DNA from: Todiramphus chloris collaris
Lineage: Eukaryota > Chordata > Aves > Coraciiformes > Alcedinidae
DNA length: 64,000 bases
Assembly (NCBI GenBank): GCA_025345505.1
Contig: JANVCC010000146.1
Coordinates: 4,783,690 to 4,847,689 of the forward strand
Reading direction: 5' to 3'
The notes beneath the pieces are model-generated. The model was not told the origin of the DNA. It searched no databases and saw nothing but the letters and a program-made list of their open reading frames with translations. Position 1 is the first letter of the stretch. Every line of letters begins with the position of its first letter. Positions 52,667-64,000 of this stretch are shown piece by piece. A program made the position numbers and the translations under genes.

Positions 52667-54175
52667 ATGTTTTGCTCCATATGGCTCAAACATCTGAATT
52701 TGTTGTCTCAGGCATGGCCCTTATTCCTTGTTGAACTCCATAATGACTTCATTCCACTGCTAAGCCATGCATGTGTCACCCCTCCACTCCACAAAATTCA
52801 TTCTCCTGTCCACCTTGCAATTGCAGGTCAAGGTCAGCCACTAGCATGCAATAAGAGGGTCCTGAGGCTGCTGATCCAACATGAACAGACCTCCAGCACA
52901 GAGGGTCAGGCTTCCCCACAGCTCACCAAAGGGCAGCATCTTATAGCTACTATAGGGTACCAGTATCAGCCCATCCACAGTGGCAGCAAAGATCAGACAC
53001 TTGCTGCAGGGCAGTCAAGGCTCTCTTTGCTTGAAGCTTTCAGGAATGTTTTAAGTGCATCTTTTAGGAAGCTGAACCATAATTATTTCAAGAGGACATT
53101 ATTTCATGAGGAAAAGGCTGAGGTACTTAATGCCTTCTCTGCCTCAGTCTTTAATAGTCAGTCTGGTTACCCTCATGGCATTCAATCCCCTGAACTGGAA
53201 GATAGGGATGGAGACCAGAACAGTCCCCTCATAATCCAGGAAGTGGTAGTCAATGATCTTCTAAGTCAACTGGAAACCCACGAGTCTATGGAGCCAGATG
53301 GGATCCACCCGAGAGCACTGAGGGAATTGGCTGAGGAACTTACCAAGCCTCTCTCCATCATTTATCAGCGACCCTGGTCAACTGGGGAGGTCCCAGATGA
53401 CTGGAGACTTGCCAATGTGACACCCATCTATAAGAAGGGCAGGAAGGATGATCCAGGGAACTACAGGCCTGTCAGCCTGACCTCGGTCCCGGGAAAGATT
53501 ATGGAACAGTTCATTTTGAGGGTGATCACACAGCAAGTGCAGGACAATGGGGGGATCAGGCCCAGCCAACATGGGTTCATGAAGGGCAAGTCCTGTCTAA
53601 CCAACCTGATCTCCTTCTATGACCAGGTGACCTGCCTAGTGGATGAGGGCAAGGCGGTGGATGTTGTCTACCTGGACTTCAGGAGGGCATTTGACACCGT
53701 TTCCCACAGCATCCTGCTGGAGAAGCTGGCAGGTCATGGCATAGACAGGAGGACTCTTCACTGGGTCAGAAACTGGCTGGATGGCCGAGCCCAGAGGGTG
53801 CTGGTGAGCGGAGTCAAATCCAGTTGGCAACCAGTCACAAGCGGTGTCCCTCAGGGCTCAGCTTTGGGACCCGTCTTGTTTAATGTATTCATCAATGACC
53901 TGGATGAGGGAATTGAATGTACCCTCAGTAACTTTGCAGATGACACAAAATTAAGCACAAATGTTGATCTGCTTGAGGGTAGGAAGGCTCTGCAGCAGGA
54001 TCTGGACAGGCTGGAGAGATGGGCTGGGCTCAACTGTATGGAGTTTAACAAAGCCAAGTGCCGGGTCATGCACTTCGGTCACAACAACCCCCAGCAACGC
54101 TCCAGGCTTGGGGAGGAGTGGCTGGAGAGCTGCCTGGGGAAAAGGACCTGGGGGTGTTGGTCCATAGCCATCTGA
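52667..54175 (+). pseudogene. CR1 reverse transcriptase open frame (502 codons, broken 3' end)
   Basis: From about codon 145 the frame encodes a CR1 reverse transcriptase. Motifs are [45 protein letters not shown] with catalytic D337, [20 protein letters not shown] from residue 393, and FADDTKLS at 423-430 with the catalytic Asp pair (D425, D426). The first 140 or so codons do not resemble CR1 and are probably flanking DNA that happens to be open. After LESCLG the frame slips by one base near 54138. The normal CR1 C-terminal region continues in another frame to about 54705, interrupted by TGA at 54364. It is a dead copy, although the catalytic residues are intact. Confidence 0.88.
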
Positions 54176-54817
54176 ACATGAGCCAGCAGTGTGCCCAGGT
54201 GGCCAAGAAGGCCAATGGCATCCTGGCCTGGATCAGAAACGGTGTGGCCAGTAGGAGTAGGGAGGTGATCGTACCCCTGTACTCGGCACTTGTGAGACCA
54301 CACCTTGATCACTGTGTCCAGTTTTGGTCACCACAGTACAGGAGGGACATCGAGGGGCTGGAGTGAGTGCAGAGGAGGGCAACAAAGCTGGTGAAAGGGC
54401 TGGAAAGCATGGCCTGTGAGGAGCGGCTGAGGGAACTGGGTTTGGTTAGTCTGGAGAAGAGGAGGCTGAGAGGAGACCTTATTGCCCTCTACAACTACCT
54501 AAAAGGAGGTTGTAGAGAGGCCGGTGTTGGTCTCTTCTCTCAAATTAGTAATGATAGGACGAGGGGGAATGGACTAAAGTTGTGTCAGGGGAGGTTTAGA
54601 TTAGATATTAGGAGGAAATTCTTCCCTGAGAGGGTGGTCAGGCACTGGAACAGGCTGCCCAGGGAGGTGGTGGAGTCACCATCCCTGGAGGTGTTTAAAG
54701 AATGATTAGATGTGGAGCTTGAGGATATGGTGTAGTGGTTGAGAAATGCTGGGATGGAGGTTGGACTTGATGATCCTGGAGGTCCTTTCCAACCACAATG
54801 ATTCTATGATTCTATGA
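53090..54817 (+). mobile_element. CR1 LINE, 5'-truncated, with decayed reverse transcriptase
   Basis: This is the 3' part of a CR1 non-LTR retrotransposon inserted antisense to PPP1R16B. It keeps most of the reverse-transcriptase region, the C-terminal region and the 3' UTR ending in ATTCTATGATTCTATGA at 54801-54817. The endonuclease domain and ORF1 are absent, as is usual for 5'-truncated CR1 copies. The coding region is broken by a one-base frame change near 54138 and an in-frame TGA at 54364-54366, so it is not autonomous. The left boundary is approximate: recognisable CR1 similarity starts around the EKAEVLNAF segment. Confidence 0.93.
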
Positions 54818-57800
54818 AAGGCTTCTTAAAATGCAGGTCAGCAGAAACCCTGCATGGGAAGCAGGCTGCTGCTGGCAGGGCCTGGCTGAGGACAAGCAGC
54901 TCCACTAACAGCCCCACCACTGCCTCTGCCCAAGCACAGTTCCAGAGGAACTTGCCTGATCTTAGGCACAAACCATCCTACTGAAACAAAAGGTTTTGCT
55001 ACCAAAACACTGTTAGCACAGCTTTCTGCAGTGCCAACACCACCAGTTTTAATCTTAAATCAGACACTCAAAGCAGCTTGCCACTGCCTTGCTTGAGAGG
55101 CAGATTTTCTGTTTCTGAAGTACCTTATTTTTAGGCGCAGTGATCAACCCACACGTCACCATTCATGCCCTACTTTCTGTGTTTTCTGCATCTACACTTG
55201 GCCACAGAGATGCTACATTGACTTGACTTGCTGCTCTGACAATACGGTTGCTCTGACCTTCAGTTTCATCAAAGATTTACCAGTTCTTGGTTTGAAAGTA
55301 CGATTTTGGATACTTTAGGTTAACTTGATAGGGAGTACCAGAATTTTTGGTACTGCTCGACTCCTCTAGTTCTTACTTTGCTTCTGCCCTTTCTGGGATT
55401 ACAAGAACAAGGGCTTTGCTGCCACAAGCCACGGAGAACTCAGGAGAACCTCATCCATCCATGAGCACAAGGTTTAGCCATCCTTCTCTGCTGTCTTGAT
55501 GTGCAGCCAGGCCTGGACATGCAAACAGTCAGACCTGCCCAGAGAAGACTCTTCCCAAAGATATAGAGATTTAAGGGCCAGAACTCAGATGGGAAGAATG
55601 GTAGCTCTTAAAGGAGACTTTCTGGAGGGCTTCCCAGGACGAGGTACACACCCTGCTACATTTGTTATATACCTCAGCTGAATCTTTGTTCTGAGTAATA
55701 GTTTTATTTGCATGGCAGAAAAGTCAGCATTCTGCTAATAAAAGTCAAATTCAGGTTGTCAGGACATCTTAAAGCCAGAAATCTGATCTGCCCCTGCAGA
55801 TGCTGGAGATGGCCCTTCTGCATCCCCCTGACAGATCTACAGCACCGCTCCCACCACCTGCTTTGGTGGGTTAAGCAAGTCAGCAGGCAAAGCCCACCTA
55901 GTGCAAAGCCCTTCTTAATTTCACATGCCAGATGACCTCTTGCTCCAGACCTTGTTATTAAAAAAAGAAGACCTACACAAATCCCCAGATCTCAGCTTGG
56001 CATTGTAAAGTAGAGAAAATGATGGTGGGCATTACCAGAGACCACACAGCCAGCACGGGGTTTACACCTCCCTTGGTCTTTCTCCTCGGATGGGTATTTG
56101 TCCTTCGAACTGCTAAGCAAGTAATCAAGTGGAACTTATGCCTGTGAAATGCTGCCAACATCCAATATTGCCACATGGAGCCACTGTAGAGCAACACCTC
56201 ACACTTGGGGTTCTCCCGCACAGATCACTAGAGATGCCATAGCTGTGCCATATCGTCACGTGGAGGAGCTGGGACGAAATCTGGGCAACTGGCATTGAGA
56301 AGCGAAGCTGCACATCAACAGCCTTCCCTCTTAGGCCGTCCCTTCTGTTCCAGAAATACCCAACCTGAACTTCCTGCCTCCCTCCCCTTCCAGCTCAAGG
56401 GCAAAGACCTAGTGTGCCAAGAAGTCCCTCACCTACAGAGCGGAGGGAAGAGCTAACGAGCAAACTCACAAGGGAGGTCTCTTCGCAACACAGGGTGAGA
56501 GAAAAGGAGGGGAAAATTGCTGCCAGCTTGTTTGTGTGCACTTCGGGTGGCGCTTCCAACCCTGTAATTGTTACATAATGAATTTAGCAATGGAGTTCAA
56601 GAGCTGTGATTCACTCAGGCCAGAAAAACACGAGTCAGCTCCCAAAGAATCATGAGATGTTAAAATTACATACATTTAACGTGAGCTTGACAAATCTGAA
56701 GGAGCAGAGTATCTCAGTACAACTCGAACCATCCTGCAAATACCCCACTCCTCCTCCCAGATACAGCAAGACGAGAGCAGCACCTACGTCGGCCGCTGCA
56801 AATAATTTACGCTTGCCACCAATGCCCAGCTCAGGTTATCAGCCCCAGCTCAGAAAAAGGCACCTGATGCTTACCTAGTGCTCACAATGACTCACCAAGA
56901 AAAGTGATAAGGTCCCATCCAGCCTAAGAAAAGATCTTTGTGCAATCTTGCCGTGGACCTCTGGTGGGGATGAGCTCTTGGGATGCTCATTTCACTGTGT
57001 GTGACCAGCACAACAGTTGGACAGAAGAAAGGGGAGGAGACCGGGGCAGATGTCTGCACAGGATCAAGTCAGAAACAGGGCAGATTTATTACAGAAAAGG
57101 ATGGCTAAGCCAAGGAGCGCGTATGGGTCACTGGGAGGTGATGCAGAGAAGGCCTCAAAAAAATAAGGTGCTTTCCTAGCTCTGTTGGGTGATCTTGCTT
57201 AAGTCATGCCCTGTATTCTGTGTTTACTGAGCTTGTATATATGGAAAGGGAAGTTATTTTGAAGTGAGATAGGGTGCGAAGTCAAAGCAGAACAACTATT
57301 CTGGGTTAACTCCCTAGGTGGCTTCTTATTCTAGAGTGGCAGTACCTTTTTCTAGTTTAATTCACTTCAAAAATAGATTAGGCCAATGGTTCTGATCTGC
57401 AAGGCCACAGTAGCTGGCCTGATGCTTTTAGAGAATCCTTAATTGGAGCCTGGATACGGGGACATGGGGGACTCCAGGATGCAGATGCGATAGTCCACTT
57501 TCGGAAGCGTTATATTAACCTAAACCAGGAAAGGAACAGCCATCAGCAGGAGGGTCTGCACAGCCACCGCTCGGGCAGGACCTGCTGCACATGGGAGACA
57601 CCTTGGCAGGGGACAGCCCCATGGAACACACCGCCAACCCTAAACCGAACTGCACCGAAGGAAACCCACAATCTGCGCTTTGCACGCAACCTAAAGCCTT
57701 CTCAAAGCCATTTTTGTTTGAGGTTCGTTTGAATTCATCAGGCTTCCATTCAGCCTCATTAATCGCAGCCTATCAAGCTCTTTCAAATGCAAACATAGAA

Positions 57801-57938
57801 AAGTATCAGCAACTGCACTTCTCTGTCTACCCTTCTGCTGCTGGAATTATAGAAGGCTGCGAAGCAGTAATGCCAACCCACCTGTCTCCTGCTTTTCAAG
57901 CACTACCCATGGGATGAAATCAGCTGACTATTCTGGGG

Positions 57939-57962
57939 AAAAAAAAAAAAAAAAAGAAAAAA
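57939..57962 (+). repeat. poly(A) run
   Basis: About 17 A, one G, then more A. No LINE or SINE body is recognisable upstream, so it is probably a simple repeat and not a retroposon tail. Confidence 0.85.
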
Positions 57963-60900
57963 GCCCACAAAACCAGAACCACACTGATCTCTTCCCCTGC
58001 CAGCTAACAACATTCAAGGATAGCAAACAGCGCTGTGCACGAGAAAGCGCGTCCCTCTGAAAGTCGGGGGGGAGACTGAAAGGTGGCTCCCAGCAGCACC
58101 AGTACCGGCAGCAGCACGCGAATGCTGTCTCTGGAAGCGCCTTTGTCAAGGGCTTTGCATTTCCTACGCGGGCCTCCAGTGCTGGAGATCTCACCGCTCA
58201 CCTAATCCATGTCAAACGATATACCATTTGTTTGCTTTCTACGGGTATTAAGGCTCAGTCTTCTTCAAGCTATTAAGTTTTTTTTCCTCAGTGCCTACGT
58301 GGCTGTTAACCCCAGTACTGACATGCTTCTGGGAGACCTGCAAGAATAAGGACCATCAGGAAAAGCCGCATCACTCTGAAGGCAGCGTTTGCCCCAGGTA
58401 TTGGGGGTGCCAAGGGGTGCTGCTGAGTTCAGACTCAGTCCAGTGTCACCAGTTCTCACTGGTGAACTTTCCCCATTTGCCATGAGACTTGGGTGTAGTG
58501 TTCAGTCCTCTCACCTTCCAAAGTCTGACAGCTTTTTCAGCTGCCCTTTGTCCGTGCTCTTTGCAAAAGCCAAGTGCAGCTCTACCCCACAAAGTGGGAA
58601 CTACCCTGATTTCAGAGGGGCGGGCACAGGCAGACAGTGATTCCACCTACAGTTACCAGTCCCTTACACTGCCGCCAGTGGCAAGGCAAACTCTGCTCCA
58701 CTTTGAGTCCGGCACCAAGCAGGACCTGGCACAGGAGTGGGCTTTGGCTTACTCAGAGCTGGAGTCCAACTGCTGCTGGGTACCATGATTCTCCTGGCCC
58801 TGCACCCCAGCCAGCAAAGCACCTGGGCTCTGTTGTCCTTTCAGGAGCATTACCTTCAAAAAAAATTTTAAATAATATAGTAACTGTATGTGTATATATA
58901 TATGAATAAAAAACTAGTTGGACAGCAAAAAGTGACAGTCTAAAATGCACATGCCCTAAAGAAGACTTTGGCAACTGGCAGAGCTGGTGGTAACCAGCAG
59001 CAGCACGGGCAGAGTGGCACTGTCGAGATGAATGAGCAAGGGAGCACATGGAAAGGAGATGAGGAGAGACGAGGAGATGAATAGAAGATGACAGATTTCT
59101 AGTAAGATTGTGATAAGCCTCTTTAAACTTCCCTAAAGGATGAGCCAGCTGGCAAGGCCATCCTAGGAGGTGGTGTAACTCCACTAACAGCCTTGCAAAA
59201 AGCCAACAGCTGACCCCTTTCACATATCCCAGCTCACTCCTGAGGGTCTTTAGGCATGGAGGGCTGAACCTGCTAGAAGCTTCTCACTCCGGCACCTGAC
59301 TGCAATTACAGCCCTCTTTGCAGAGAAGCCACCAGCCCTGAACTATTTTCACCAAGCAAACAAGCAGTGAGGTCAGGCTGACCGTTAGCACAGGAGCCTG
59401 CTCTCCCCGGTCCTGACCAGCTGTACAGCACATTTTGGTGCCCACACTGGGGCTAATCCTGACCTGCGTTCCCAGCATCAGGCCACAGAGCTGACAAGCA
59501 CATCTGGGGAGAGGCACATCACTCCTGAAAAGGGCTTTGCCAAAGCAGGGGAGGGACAGCAAGGTGACAAGCAGGGCCTCCACGTCATGCTTTCTTCTCC
59601 TTCCTAAATTCAGTTCTGCGGGGATCCAAGGCAGAGACAAATCCTCCAAAAACATCACACCCAGTGAGCAGTTTCACCCTCTAAGGAGGAAATGATGAGG
59701 GCTATCCACAGGGGAAGGAAACAGTCAGATTTTTGTACTTTAAGGGATGATACCTTCAAAACCAGATGGAGGTGAAGTGGATACCATGCCCAGGTATGGC
59801 TAGCAGAGGGAGTTTACTAGGTCCCCTTCCCAGTGCCTCAACCAAGTCCCATTAGTATTTGAAACTGGAGGTATCACCTTGGGCAGCAGAGGGTTTGGGA
59901 GCTGACAACAGCAGCAGCCAGTCTAATATCAGGCAAGTTTTTCTTCTTAGGTCAATTAGCTGGTGATATAATTTGCCCACTAAGGTCACTGAATCATCAT
60001 TTAGCAGTTTCAAAGGAGACAAGATGAACTACAGGCCAATCTTCCCCCTCCAGCGCAAGGAGTGATTCAAAACACAGTTAATGATAGTGGCTCATAAGTA
60101 TCTAGCAGAGGATTTGAGAGGGCAACTTATTGCCCAAGAAGAGACTGACCTCTTTCAGCCAAAGAAGCTAAGCCTGTGAAGATGTAGGACCTGAGTTTGC
60201 CGTCTTAATTCACAACCCTTCAACACCCAAGAGCTGCCAAACTTGAGTCAGACATAGGTAAAAGCAAAAAAGGAGAAGCAGATCCAAAAACAGGTTAAGG
60301 AAGGTCACAGTTAAAACCCACTTTGTCACCAGTGGGCAAGAGACCTTCTTAAGGATGGGGATGAGAAAGGAGTAACATGCCTAGAAGACTTTTAGCACAA
60401 ACCCTGCATTTTCATGAGTTTATACAAGATAAAAATGAGACACCCTCTCATCCACAAAAGCTTCATTATTTGTCAACCTCAGGCTACGTAACCAGTAAAC
60501 ACTGGTTGATGTTTTTCTTCTTACTGGATGAAACGTGCCTAGAGGCAACAGGCATTTTATAAATTATTAAACCAAGGGAAAATAAGGTTCCAACAAAGTG
60601 GCTGCAGAAGCACCAAGGAGCCAGTACAATTGGTACCAGCACACTCACACAGAGTCATTTTTCCTGCAACGACAGACTCAACAACAAGACATTGTTAGAA
60701 ACGGGCAGCCTGGACACGTGGTCTTGATGGCAAAGAGAAGATGCAGTATCTCAGCATTTCATCGCATCCACCACAGATATCTGAAGTTTAACATTTTAAA
60801 CCTTATTTTTCTTATAAAATAGTCATTTATGTTCTCCAGGCAGAAGGAAAATAAGCTTTTTTTTTTTTTCTTTTTAAACCTCATGAGAGATCTCAGGACA

Positions 60901-62295
60901 TGAAGGAAAACCCCTAAGCATACTGTAGGAACGTAAGAGCATTTTCAATACCCATCTTTGGTCCAACCCATAGTGTAGATGTTAAAAAAGGAAAGGAAAA
61001 ACATAAATGAAAAAGTATTCTTCACGTTCTGGATTTAATACATTATGCCCTTCACAACAAACATGATCCCTCTCCAGACCAAACTCCATTCCAGCCAGAA
61101 AAACCCCTTCTACTCCCTGCCATAGCAGCGACCGGCCCTTCCATCTGTGAAAAAGCACTGAACAGTAACAGCAGGGCTCAGGGCACCCGGGTCAAGGTGA
61201 GAACTAGGGCAGCCCAGACAGCCGCTTCTCCTGAGGTTCCTGGAGCATTTGTCAGGAACACAAGAGGGATCAAACTGAAAGGTTTTGTGGGGTTTTTTTT
61301 TCTTCCCCCCAGGTTTGTGAACTCTCTACTTTCTTCAGCAATTTGTGCGAAACCACTATCCCTGCTACACCACTGCAGGCTGAAGCATCCTTCTCAAGCA
61401 GCTAGCACAGTGCAGAAGAGATCCTTACATGATAAGTAAGTAAAGATATAAACACGAACTTGTTGGCTTGTCATCAGAGTCAACCGAAAGGACCTCTTCC
61501 AGCACTGACACATCCACCTGGAGCTGGAGAAGGGCTGAAGTTCAGGCTGAAGTTCACCTAGTCTGTCAGTACCTGAAGGAGACTCTCTCTGAGAAAGACC
61601 TTCACCATCTCACAATGAAACCAGCCCTTGCAATCCCGATACCATTGCGCGAATTCTGGTTGCTTATATTTGTGCTACCTCCAGTACATTTCATCCCCAC
61701 CTGAATCACACCAAAAGGGAGAGGAATTCTAAATACAACACCGAAAAACCATTCACAAGCAAACACAAGAAATTCACATCTCCAGTGTCTTGGGGCTTGC
61801 ACGATGACCCACGGTACAGGCGTGGACTTCAACACTAACACCGGTGGTTCCACGGAGGGAAAACCGCCTTGGAGAGGCAATTCCATCCTCATCATTCGGG
61901 GCGCCCGAGGCAGGGTTTGCCCTTTGCTGCGGGATTAGCCGGGCGCTAGCCGGGCTACGTTATCCCAGTGCCTCTCGCCAGCCCGCTCTAGGGTTGCACG
62001 GGGCTGGAGTTACCGAAACTCCGCGGCGTGATTGCAGCCGCTGCCCTGCCCGCGGCGGGGACCCCGCTCCGCGGCCCTGCCCGCGGCGGGACACACGGAC
62101 ACACGCAGACAGCCCCCGCTCCCCAGGGCAGGGAGAGCGGCGAGCCCCGGCGCACCCCGCTCGGCCGCTGCCCGGGCTGGACCGGGCCGGCCCCGCTCCC
62201 CGTGCTGCCCCCCGCCCGGCCCCGCGGCCCCGGCCCCGCACTCACCCGCGGCGGCTCCGCGCCGTGCAGCGGAGCGGGCCCGGCTGCCAGCAGCA

Positions 62296-62331
62296 GGCAG
62301 GGACGGAGGCAGGGACGGAGGCAGGGAGGGA
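62296..62331. repeat. 12-bp tandem repeat in PPP1R16B exon 1
   Basis: GGCAGGGACGGA is repeated at 62296 and 62308, followed by GGCAGGGAGGGA at 62320 with one change. On the gene strand it gives a TCCGTCCCTGCC array within the predicted 5' UTR. Confidence 0.9.
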
Positions 62332-62407
62332 AGGAGGCAGCAGCGGCGCCGCGCAGCCCCGGTCCCCGCCCGCCTCCGGCTGCGGCCGCAGCTCCGCCCC
62401 GAGGTGG

Positions 62408-62441
62408 GGCCGCGGAGGGGGCGCGGCCGCGGAGGGGGCGC
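62408..62441. repeat. exact 17-bp GC tandem duplication at the promoter
   Basis: GGCCGCGGAGGGGGCGC occurs twice in direct tandem (62408-62424 and 62425-62441), close to the presumed transcription start. Each unit holds a GGGGGCGC box, so the duplication doubles a potential Sp1/KLF site. Confidence 0.9.
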
Positions 62442-62530
62442 GGAGCTGGCGCGCCAGAGCCCGCCCCGGCAGGTGGAGGGCGCGGGGCGGGGCGGCGGGA
62501 GCATCCCCGGGGGTGTCGTAAGAGAGGCTT

Positions 62531-64000
62531 TTGCGGAGCGTCCTCCTCCCTGCCGTCGTGCGAGGGGCACTTGAGAAAACCCGGGTTTGTCCGCATTCGG
62601 GTGGGTTGTGTGGCCGAGGAGGGGAGGAGAAATCAAAATAAACAAATAATTATTAAAAAATGGCTTCAAGTTTTGGTGGAAGGTTGCAGCCACGCCTGGG
62701 CCTTCCGGAGGCTGCCGAGTGTGGCTGCAGATAAGATTTGCCCCGACTTCTGAGATGCGGGCTGCTGCTGCCTGTGCTGAAGTTGGAAGGTCTGCAGAGG
62801 ATATCCGGGTTAGAAACCGTTGTGACCTTTTTTCAGCGTAAATAACCGAGCCCGGCAGCAGGTTCCTGTTTGCCGCAGAGCGAGGCGATCCGAGGGACGG
62901 GATCCCAGAGCATTTTTTTAGAGGAAACTCAAAGCCCCCCCCCCCCACCGCATTGTAACATTCACATAAGGCTTCTAAAGCAGAGTGACTGATGCCGAAA
63001 ACAAATGCCATTCCTGAAGTGTTCCTCATGCCCATTTTATAGACAGACAAGGAGAGGCAGATAAGAGTCTTTGCCAGGAGTCAAAACCAGTCACCGGAGC
63101 CAGGAGAGAAGCCAAGAAGCCTCCTGGGCCAGGGAGCGGCACTCAGGAGCCCACACTCACCCCTGCGCGCACTGGGAGCGGAGCAGAGAGGGTTTCTCAT
63201 GCTGCCGGCAGATATTGCATCTGGGATCAGTTGCCTTTTCCAGGGTGAAATAGGTTTCGGAAGGTTTGGAGGATTAATCACCATTGGCCCTATTTCTCCT
63301 TGGGAAAGGGCCTCCACCCAGACCTAACCGATCAACAGGGAGACAGCCCCAACCATCGTGTTCTGGGGTTTCATTTAAATGTTCCAGCTAGACAAATACC
63401 TTTTGGTTTGAAATGTGACTCGCTCCTTCAGATGGGACAACGTGTGGGTAAGTCTTTACGGGTAATAAACCTGGATCTTTGCAACTGTACCTGAGTGAGA
63501 GAGCACCCAGACTGCGAAGGTCTGACTACAGGGGGAGTTTCCTGTGATGAGTGTCTGGGAGCTCTGTCCAGAATTCCCATGTTACTGCCACAACCTGGGA
63601 GAACTGTGGTGTAAGAGTCATGAAGTGACATGGGGACGTGCCTGAACTACAAACTTCTCTTATTGCTGCATTTGTACTTGCAAAAATCTGGAAAACAAGG
63701 CTGATGAGAAGAAAGTCATCTGTGTCCTCCTCCTTGCTGGATCCACAGAGATGTAGGTGCAGGATGGGAGGGATGTGAAAATTTTTAGTCAAGTTAAAGG
63801 TTAGTTATGGATCTGGGACTAGACTTAGATCCTCACCAACCTGAGACTTTGTCAGCCTTGGGCCAGAGGAGGCTTTCCAAAGCGCGAGTCTGGCAGCCAG
63901 AGCCTTAGCCCAGGGCACTGGAGAGCTGAGCAACTTTGGACCAGCCTCTGAAGTCCATAATTCAGTTGTCTGGCTATTTAAAATGTGTTGTAAGCACAGC
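62531..64000. other. upstream flank of PPP1R16B
   Basis: Apart from the C12 run, I recognise no exon, repeat or RNA gene. Mammalian synteny would place ACTR5 further upstream, but nothing here resembles it. Confidence 0.6.
62935..62946 (+). repeat. C12 homopolymer upstream of the promoter
   Basis: Twelve consecutive C just beyond the CpG island. Confidence 0.9.

Larger units (their letters stand above)
42817..62245 (-). other. PPP1R16B intron 1 (19.4 kb)
   Basis: This GT-AG intron joins the CpG-island exon to the start-codon exon. It contains CR1 pieces (43268-43320, 48222-48515 and the long 53090-54817), a (CAA)n run at 44863-44880, a T20/A11 pair at 48859-48893 and a poly(A) run at 57939-57962. 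No convincing second gene is nested in it. First introns of this size often hold enhancers, but none can be proved from sequence alone. Confidence 0.8.
62246..62470 (-). other. PPP1R16B: PPP1R16B noncoding exon 1 (5' UTR); 5' end approximate
   Basis: On the minus strand the GC-rich sequence ends in CCGCGG followed by GTGAGTG, a strong donor with its last exonic base at 62246. This is the only convincing donor in the CpG island, and mammalian PPP1R16B also starts with a noncoding exon. The transcription start is not determined, and 62470 is a guess from the GC boxes just upstream. No ATG occurs on the minus strand between 62246 and 62500. Joining this exon to the acceptor at 42817 would therefore give a leader without an upstream start codon. 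Confidence 0.7.
61890..62530 (-). promoter_or_regulatory. PPP1R16B: CpG island with TATA-less PPP1R16B promoter
   Basis: This stretch is extremely GC- and CpG-rich compared with both flanks and surrounds exon 1. GC boxes (GGGGCGGGG type, Sp1/KLF sites) lie at about 62483-62493, with another GCCCCG-type cluster near 62390-62400 and 62461-62468. No TATA box is seen at a suitable distance. Such islands usually give dispersed initiation. The upstream neighbour in mammals is ACTR5, but no exon of it is recognisable before the window ends. Confidence 0.8.

Noticed and set aside
52667-53089. N-terminal 140 codons of the CR1 frame as a new host protein
   Set aside because: No similarity to CR1 or any domain I know, no promoter or splice evidence. 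It is best seen as chance open sequence next to the element.
61844-62521. 225-codon plus-strand open frame in the CpG island, possibly a divergent gene
   Set aside because: It is Arg/Pro/Ala/Gly-rich, as GC-rich DNA gives in any frame, and shows no domain. Overlapping long frames exist on both strands.
62010-63050. 346-codon minus-strand open frame over the promoter
   Set aside because: Same GC artefact. It crosses exon 1, the promoter and the upstream flank, with no recognisable protein.

Overview
The window is vertebrate nuclear DNA from a bird. Long GT-AG introns surround short conserved exons, there is a CpG-island promoter, and the interspersed repeats are mostly CR1 LINE fragments, many ending in the typical avian CR1 3' end (repeats of ATTCTATG). 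A solo LTR at 24125-24513 resembles an ERV-type LTR I remember as common in songbirds and other Neoaves, so a neoavian bird is likelier than a galliform. Species assignment is inference.

One protein-coding gene dominates and runs on the minus strand across nearly the whole window: PPP1R16B (TIMAP), a prenylated, ankyrin-repeat regulatory subunit of protein phosphatase 1. A noncoding exon 1 lies in the CpG island (donor at 62246/62245). Ten coding exons follow: 42565-42811 (start codon), 14513-14583, 12050-12195, 9737-9840, 9331-9455, 6815-6940, 6381-6456, 5284-5413, 4374-4542 and 3238-3759 (stop codon). All ten introns are GT-AG, every phase joins, and the conceptual product is 571 residues with no internal stop. 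It carries a KVSF PP1-docking motif, five ankyrin repeats, a phosphorylatable serine-rich linker and a C-terminal CCRIS prenylation/palmitoylation signal. Positions 1-3237 are 3' UTR and/or downstream flank. Positions about 62500-64000 are upstream flank.

Introns 1 (19.4 kb) and 2 (28 kb) make up most of the window. They hold CR1 fragments in both orientations, one large CR1 with a decayed reverse-transcriptase ORF (about 53090-54817), the solo LTR, homopolymer runs, a G/T-rich tract with G-quadruplex potential, and a 26-bp tandem duplication. Apart from the CR1 ORF, I regard the other open frames in the window as chance.

I see no operon, CRISPR array, tRNA, rRNA or obviously new system. The points most worth a second look are the in-frame 126-nt exon that could be skipped to remove 42 ankyrin residues, alternative acceptors just before the start codon, the decayed CR1 ORF, tandem repeats in the promoter/5' UTR, and a few AT-rich intronic stretches that look like conserved noncoding elements.
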